This document shows, piece after piece, positions 13,821-18,027 of a stretch of 18,027 nt of DNA. The DNA comes from Candidatus Cloacimonadota bacterium (GTDB taxonomy: Bacteria > Cloacimonadota > Cloacimonadia > Cloacimonadales > Cloacimonadaceae), in contig JAQUJJ010000069.1 of the NCBI GenBank assembly GCA_028681035.1, positions 1 to 18,027 of the forward strand, given 5' to 3'. Numbering within the stretch: position 1 is the first letter of the stretch; the number at the start of each line of letters is the position of its first letter. Under the pieces are notes generated by a model that saw nothing but the letters and a program-made list of their open reading frames with translations, did not search any database and was not told where the DNA came from. A program made the position numbers and the translations under genes.

Positions 13821-16800
13821 ATGCCAAAATCTATAATAGGCGCAGTTATCATCTTTTCCTTGCTGCTGCTGGCTTTCACCCAGGCAGCCCAAAGCCCGCA
13901 AACAGATATCCTGAAACAATACCAGAAAATACAGAGTGAAGCCAAAAACTACCGCCTCTTTAGCTACAATGACGGAGCACCGAAAGGTAATTACTATAGC
14001 ACTATGGTGGATAACTTTGGCTACTTGTGGATAGTAACCGATGGTGCTCAAGTCCACAGGTTCAATGGTAGTTCTTTTATGGATGTTTTAGCCCAATTGC
14101 CTGCTACTGAAAGAGATTCTTTGTTAGATAGTTCTCTAACCCAGGATAATGACAAACGCATCTACCTTACTGGTAAGCATTACCTCTACCGCTGGAATGG
14201 CTATAAACTGCTGAAGTATGCCTTCCCAAAGGATGACAGAATAAGAGAATGTAGGATGATAAACGGCAAACTGCTGGCAGTAGGTACCAAAGGCTATGCT
14301 GTATTGAACTATGACAAGTGGGCTTACATTCGGATTTCCACCACTTATGATATATATGAAGGTCTATTTATTTATAGACCAAACAGAGATCAGTCTTCTT
14401 TAAGTAAATGGGAAGAACAGGAGTGTTATGTGGATAATAAAAATAGATTATACCTGTTGCATTATTATAAATATTATAGAGATGGGAAAAACAATGCTTG
14501 CTTTATCGCTCCTGAGGAAGATTTTAACATCAGCAGATATTCCGCTGCCGGTATAGAGACCCTTCCCTGCCTTACTAAGGCGGAGAGGCACAAACTTTTT
14601 TTCCAAGGCAAGCTTGAATTTTCTCCTGTTTTTTGGATTAATCCACAATCTGAGGTCTCAATCGTTTTTCGAGGAACTGAATACCGCTATCAATTGGATG
14701 CCTCCAAAGGTGCTTTTTGTCAGAATATCCTTAAAAACTGTAAGCTCTTATATTGCAACAGTTCTTTGGGTTCTCCTCATAAGGTGATTGCCTATAGCAG
14801 AGCTGATACTTTGTTTATCGAAGAACTTGGTTATCCACAACCTGAATACTATTACCCCAATTACCGTACAGACCGTAATTACCATATTAGCTATAAACAA
14901 GGCTGGCTGACAATACATCAAAATTATTCTGTCTCGGAAGAGCTCTTGAAAGTAGTGCCGGGCTTAAGCTACATGATCCCTGTGATTACACCTGAGCTGA
15001 ACACCTCGAGCGTATATAGAAGAGGACAAAATCTATATAAAGGGAACAATATTGTGTATGTCCTGCCCGACCCGAAGCTCACTGGACTGCATACGGTGTA
15101 TCTGATTGACGTGGCGAAAAATACTTGCCAGACGCTGCAAGTGGCAGATGAGGCTTTATCCCTTTCTATATTGGACTATAATGTAAACAATAACAGTGTC
15201 TTATTGGTTGGCCAAGATGATCTTCTCAGGCTAAGCATGGTATCTGCGACAGAAAAGGTGTACTCTTACCCTAAAATGAGTGTATATAGTGGTTCATCCT
15301 TACTCCATACAAAATGGGATACTGCTATAGCTATTAGAGAGTGGGAAGCGCCTAGGTCGAACCTTGATACACGGTTGCTTATAAATTGCTCCGGAAGCAT
15401 CAAGGAATTACTATTAAGTGGTGAATTGATAGAAAAGCACACCAGCAACGAGAAATCTCTCCTTGAGCTAGTTATTAAAGATGGCGAAGATCTTAGTATT
15501 GAAAGAATCAATCTATCAACCGGCAAGGTTATTAGCCAATCAAGTCTGGATAAGCTGCTAAGCGCGAGTTATTTTAATGAAGCAGCGTTTTTTCAGAATA
15601 AGGATTTAACTTATTCCCTGCAAAGTCCAGATTCTTCTATTACAGGCAATATTAAGGCGATTACACAGCCCTGGTACGAGATTCTGGATACACAGCGTAT
15701 AGTGAGGGATGATTTACCCAAAAGCTTATCCTTCAACTTAGTGGATGAAGAAACGATTTTTATCCCTTCCAGCGAATACGAGATAACAAACAATAAAAAT
15801 GGGTCTAGAGAGCTTTCCGAAACTCTACCCTTTTATGACAATCCTCCCTTACCCCCTGAAAAAACTGTCCTAAGCGGTAATCCACCTGATAAATTCCTCT
15901 CTGCTGCTTTGCTTTATGATTGTAAAGCAAATAAGGTTTACGAGAAGCCAAACTGGGTAAGGGCGTTCAAAGTGCAGGACAAATGGATAGACAAAACTAA
16001 GATAGTTTATATAGATAAACAAGAAAAAGTTAAGGCTCTGAGGATAAGCGACTACTATGATAGAGATGTAAAGCAGGACAAGAGTGATTTTGTGTTCCCG
16101 CTTAGTGGCAACTATCTTCCTAATTATGAGCTTTTTATAGATTACGATTGCTATTTCCAGCTAATAGACAAGATGCTTTATTATGAGTATAAAGGTGTTT
16201 GGGATAAGCTTGCTACGGGTGATAAGCCTCTGTATGGTAATCTGAAAAGTGTAAATCGGGATAATAATGACCTGTGGCTGGTTTATGATAGTGCCTTAAT
16301 CAGATTCTCACTTACTACCCACCAGAGCTTTGTGTTCACCAGTCGGGATGGCTTACCGGAAGACCTGTTAAACATGTACGAAGTGGACGGCAAACACTTC
16401 TTAGTTACCCGTTCTGGTATCTATAGTTTTGCCCCTCAGGAAGAAGGCTCCACGATGATGATACCCTGGCTAACTGCCAACGGGGTAAAGTATTCTTCAG
16501 CTATCGCAAACAAGTTTAACTACAAGCAAAATAGCATCATCATCCCCGTGGATATCTTGAACTCCATGTTTCCCGAACGGGTTAAGCTTAGCTATCGGCT
16601 TTTGGGCTACGAAAAGGACTGGAAACAGCGCGATTACAGCCCGCAGATAGAGTATCCCAAGCTGCCGCCAGGGCGTTATGAGTTTCAGGTTTATGGCACT
16701 TCGCACACGGGTTTGCAGTGCAAGCCTATAAGTGCGTTCTTCGTCATCAAATCGCCGCTGTATGGCAGATGGTGGGCTTTTCTTAGCTATGTCCTGCTGC

Positions 16801-17687
16801 TGGCTTATCTTGTTCGCTATCTATACCGTTTGCGGATACGGCAGTTAAATCGACGCACAGAGGTTTTGGAGCAGACCGCTGCGCTGCGGACGAGTGAGCT
16901 GCAAGAGAAGCAGCGGCATATCCAGGAATCCATCGAGTATGCTTCGCTAATCCAGAAATCTATCTTGCCGCAGGTATCGGACCTGGCACTGGCTTTCAAA
17001 GAGCACTTCATCATCTGGAAGCCGCGGGATATCGTTGGCGGTGATTTTTACTGGCTGCACACTTTGGATAGTGGCGAGCTGATGTTTGCCGTGATAGATT
17101 GCACAGGGCATGGTGTGCCCGGTGCGCTGCTTTCCATGACGGTGAATTCGCTACTGGAGCATTTGGTGCACGACCGTGGCATGCGCCAGCCGGCGGAGAT
17201 ATTTAGCGAGCTACACCGCAGAATCGGCTCTACCCTGCATCAAGACAAGGCATACACTCAGCAGGATGGCATAGAAATCTCGCTGTTAAGGATAGACAAG
17301 GCAGCGCAGCAACTGGTGTTCTGTGGTGCTGGCTTGCATCTGCTAAATTATGACGTTGCGACCCATCAAATGGCGCATATACGTGGGAATCGCTATGGTA
17401 TTGGCGGCTTAAAATGGCATCAGGAGTTACAGTTCACCGAGCAGCAGCTTAGCTATAGCGCCCATTCCCGTTTCTATCTCTATACCGATGGCATCATAGA
17501 CCAACCAGCCCCGCGCCATGATAAGAGAAGGCGTTTGGGACAACCCGCCTGGCTGGAATTGGTATCCAGCTTGGCAGAGCAGCCTCTTCCTGAGCAGCAG
17601 ACCCAGCTAAATGAGCGGATAGACACTATGCTCGCCTATCATGAGCAGCGGGATGATATAACTATCGTGGGACTAAGAATACAGTAA
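13821..17687 (+). CDS. Transmembrane propeller/Y_Y_Y sensor with SpoIIE-type PP2C phosphatase (SiaA-like)
   Basis: 1288 residues. A signal peptide (MPKSIIGAVIIFSLLLLAFTQA) is followed by a large periplasmic region of about 900 residues with beta-propeller repeats of the Reg_prop type (for example DNFGYLWIVTDGAQVHRFNG near the N-terminus and NNDLWLVYDSALIRFS near 825). A Y_Y_Y domain follows at ~921-980 (VKLSYRLLGYEKDW...LPPGRYEFQV). One membrane segment lies at ~984-1004, then a coiled coil (~1005-1050), then the SpoIIE/PP2C domain with the metal ligands D1075 (VGGDFYW), D1093 (IDCTGHGVPG), D1223 (TDGIID) and D1278/D1279 (RDDITIVG). It is thus a one-component sensor dephosphorylating a cytosolic partner. 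AAGGAG at 13807-13812 supports the start. The partner is inferred to be the SiaC-type protein encoded upstream; middle propeller repeats are too diverged to count. Confidence 0.9.
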   Translation: MPKSIIGAVIIFSLLLLAFTQAAQSPQTDILKQYQKIQSEAKNYRLFSYNDGAPKGNYYSTMVDNFGYLWIVTDGAQVHRFNGSSFMDVLAQLPATERDSLLDSSLTQDNDKRIYLTGKHYLYRWNGYKLLKYAFPKDDRIRECRMINGKLLAVGTKGYAVLNYDKWAYIRISTTYDIYEGLFIYRPNRDQSSLSKWEEQECYVDNKNRLYLLHYYKYYRDGKNNACFIAPEEDFNISRYSAAGIETLPCLTKAERHKLFFQGKLEFSPVFWINPQSEVSIVFRGTEYRYQLDASKGAFCQNILKNCKLLYCNSSLGSPHKVIAYSRADTLFIEELGYPQPEYYYPNYRTDRNYHISYKQGWLTIHQNYSVSEELLKVVPGLSYMIPVITPELNTSSVYRRGQNLYKGNNIVYVLPDPKLTGLHTVYLIDVAKNTCQTLQVADEALSLSILDYNVNNNSVLLVGQDDLLRLSMVSATEKVYSYPKMSVYSGSSLLHTKWDTAIAIREWEAPRSNLDTRLLINCSGSIKELLLSGELIEKHTSNEKSLLELVIKDGEDLSIERINLSTGKVISQSSLDKLLSASYFNEAAFFQNKDLTYSLQSPDSSITGNIKAITQPWYEILDTQRIVRDDLPKSLSFNLVDEETIFIPSSEYEITNNKNGSRELSETLPFYDNPPLPPEKTVLSGNPPDKFLSAALLYDCKANKVYEKPNWVRAFKVQDKWIDKTKIVYIDKQEKVKALRISDYYDRDVKQDKSDFVFPLSGNYLPNYELFIDYDCYFQLIDKMLYYEYKGVWDKLATGDKPLYGNLKSVNRDNNDLWLVYDSALIRFSLTTHQSFVFTSRDGLPEDLLNMYEVDGKHFLVTRSGIYSFAPQEEGSTMMIPWLTANGVKYSSAIANKFNYKQNSIIIPVDILNSMFPERVKLSYRLLGYEKDWKQRDYSPQIEYPKLPPGRYEFQVYGTSHTGLQCKPISAFFVIKSPLYGRWWAFLSYVLLLAYLVRYLYRLRIRQLNRRTEVLEQTAALRTSELQEKQRHIQESIEYASLIQKSILPQVSDLALAFKEHFIIWKPRDIVGGDFYWLHTLDSGELMFAVIDCTGHGVPGALLSMTVNSLLEHLVHDRGMRQPAEIFSELHRRIGSTLHQDKAYTQQDGIEISLLRIDKAAQQLVFCGAGLHLLNYDVATHQMAHIRGNRYGIGGLKWHQELQFTEQQLSYSAHSRFYLYTDGIIDQPAPRHDKRRRLGQPAWLELVSSLAEQPLPEQQTQLNERIDTMLAYHEQRDDITIVGLRIQ

Positions 17688-17768
17688 TTGTAACAAGCTA
17701 TATTTGCATTGTAGATATCGGGTCTCTATACCTCTATTTTTGAGGATAAGGACGATCTAAAAACGTAG

Positions 17769-17788
17769 GTGCGGTCTCAGAACCGCAC
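17769..17788 (+). repeat. Hairpin GTGCGGT-N6-ACCGCAC after the phosphatase gene
   Basis: Perfect 7-bp stem with loop CTCAGA, about 80 nt after the stop. It lacks a T-tract and may be a dispersed palindromic repeat rather than a terminator. Confidence 0.45.
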
Positions 17789-17793
17789 TATGT

Positions 17794-17817
17794 TGCAGCA
17801 CATGATGCTGTGTTTTT
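17794..17817 (+). terminator. Weak terminator-like hairpin after the phosphatase gene
   Basis: CAGCA/TGCTG stem extended by two G-U pairs, 5-nt loop, immediately followed by a T5 run. It is the best intrinsic terminator candidate for the sensor phosphatase transcript. Confidence 0.4.
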
Positions 17818-18027
17818 ACATGAAAAATACCCCGTGATTTAGGCACAGAACCCCAATATGCCGAAAAGTTAGCAATATATGGTATTTAGGCTATATAAGG
17901 CTATGTTAAAGCGCAGAAGTCGATTTATTCAAACTACTTTTCTTTAGAAAAAATAGTTTAGTTTTACATGCGAGCTTTGCCACAGGGGCAATCTCATTCT
18001 GTAGTTCTGTATAGAACTTATAGGTCA
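17818..18027. other. Unassigned window end
   Basis: A/T-rich sequence with no ORF of useful length, no recognisable RNA gene and no strong repeat. A gene may begin beyond the window edge. Confidence 0.5.

Noticed and set aside
13674..14057. 127-codon minus-strand open frame before and across the start of the sensor gene
   Set aside because: Overlaps the signal peptide and first propeller repeats of the sensor, contains the hairpin region, and shows no recognisable family or ribosome binding site.

Overview
The window looks like the chromosome of a Gram-negative, probably anaerobic bacterium of the Cloacimonadota/Fibrobacteres-Chlorobi-Bacteroidetes (FCB) type. This is inferred from a secreted beta-propeller protein ending in a FlgD-like/T9SS-type C-terminal domain (NYPNPF...), a sensor phosphatase built from propeller, Y_Y_Y and SpoIIE domains, moderate-to-low GC, and A/G-rich intergenic repeats. 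I see no rRNA, tRNA or CRISPR array.

Layout. 54-2204: an exported propeller protein of about 14 repeats, followed by a hairpin. 2352-5524: four same-strand phage-tail-like genes (C-terminal piece of a tape-measure protein, a large tail/baseplate protein, a small tail protein and a fibre-like protein). No head, lysis or integration genes are present, so this looks like a prophage remnant or a tail cassette. 5577-5894 (minus): a small acidic unknown protein, convergent with the tail genes across a strong hairpin. 6219-6851: a membrane-anchored protein with a C-terminal zinc ribbon. 6852-7993: about 1.1 kb with no convincing gene but much structure: seven degenerate 22-bp repeats, four 11-bp repeats, and an 88-bp MITE-like element with 19-bp inverted ends between 14-bp direct repeats.

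7994-10352: a 37-codon ORF that resembles the N-terminus of the transporter further downstream, then a PTS-EIIA/double-CBS regulator 4 nt from an ArsB/NhaD-type permease. 10509-11345 (minus): a GNAT-family protein.

11491-17687 is the most interesting part: a partner-switching signalling module related to Pseudomonas SiaABCD. It has a SiaB-type kinase, a SiaC-type phosphoprotein (with the NTSSSK motif and Thr68), a class III nucleotide cyclase in place of the diguanylate cyclase SiaD, and, after a 400-bp repeat-rich gap, a 1288-residue membrane sensor with a cytoplasmic SpoIIE/PP2C phosphatase domain (SiaA role). The inferred circuit is: an external signal sensed by the propeller changes phosphatase activity, which sets SiaC phosphorylation against the SiaB kinase, and unphosphorylated SiaC binds the helical N-terminus of the cyclase and controls cAMP synthesis. 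The domains and catalytic residues are visible in the sequence; the circuit is inference. The last 340 bases hold only two hairpins.
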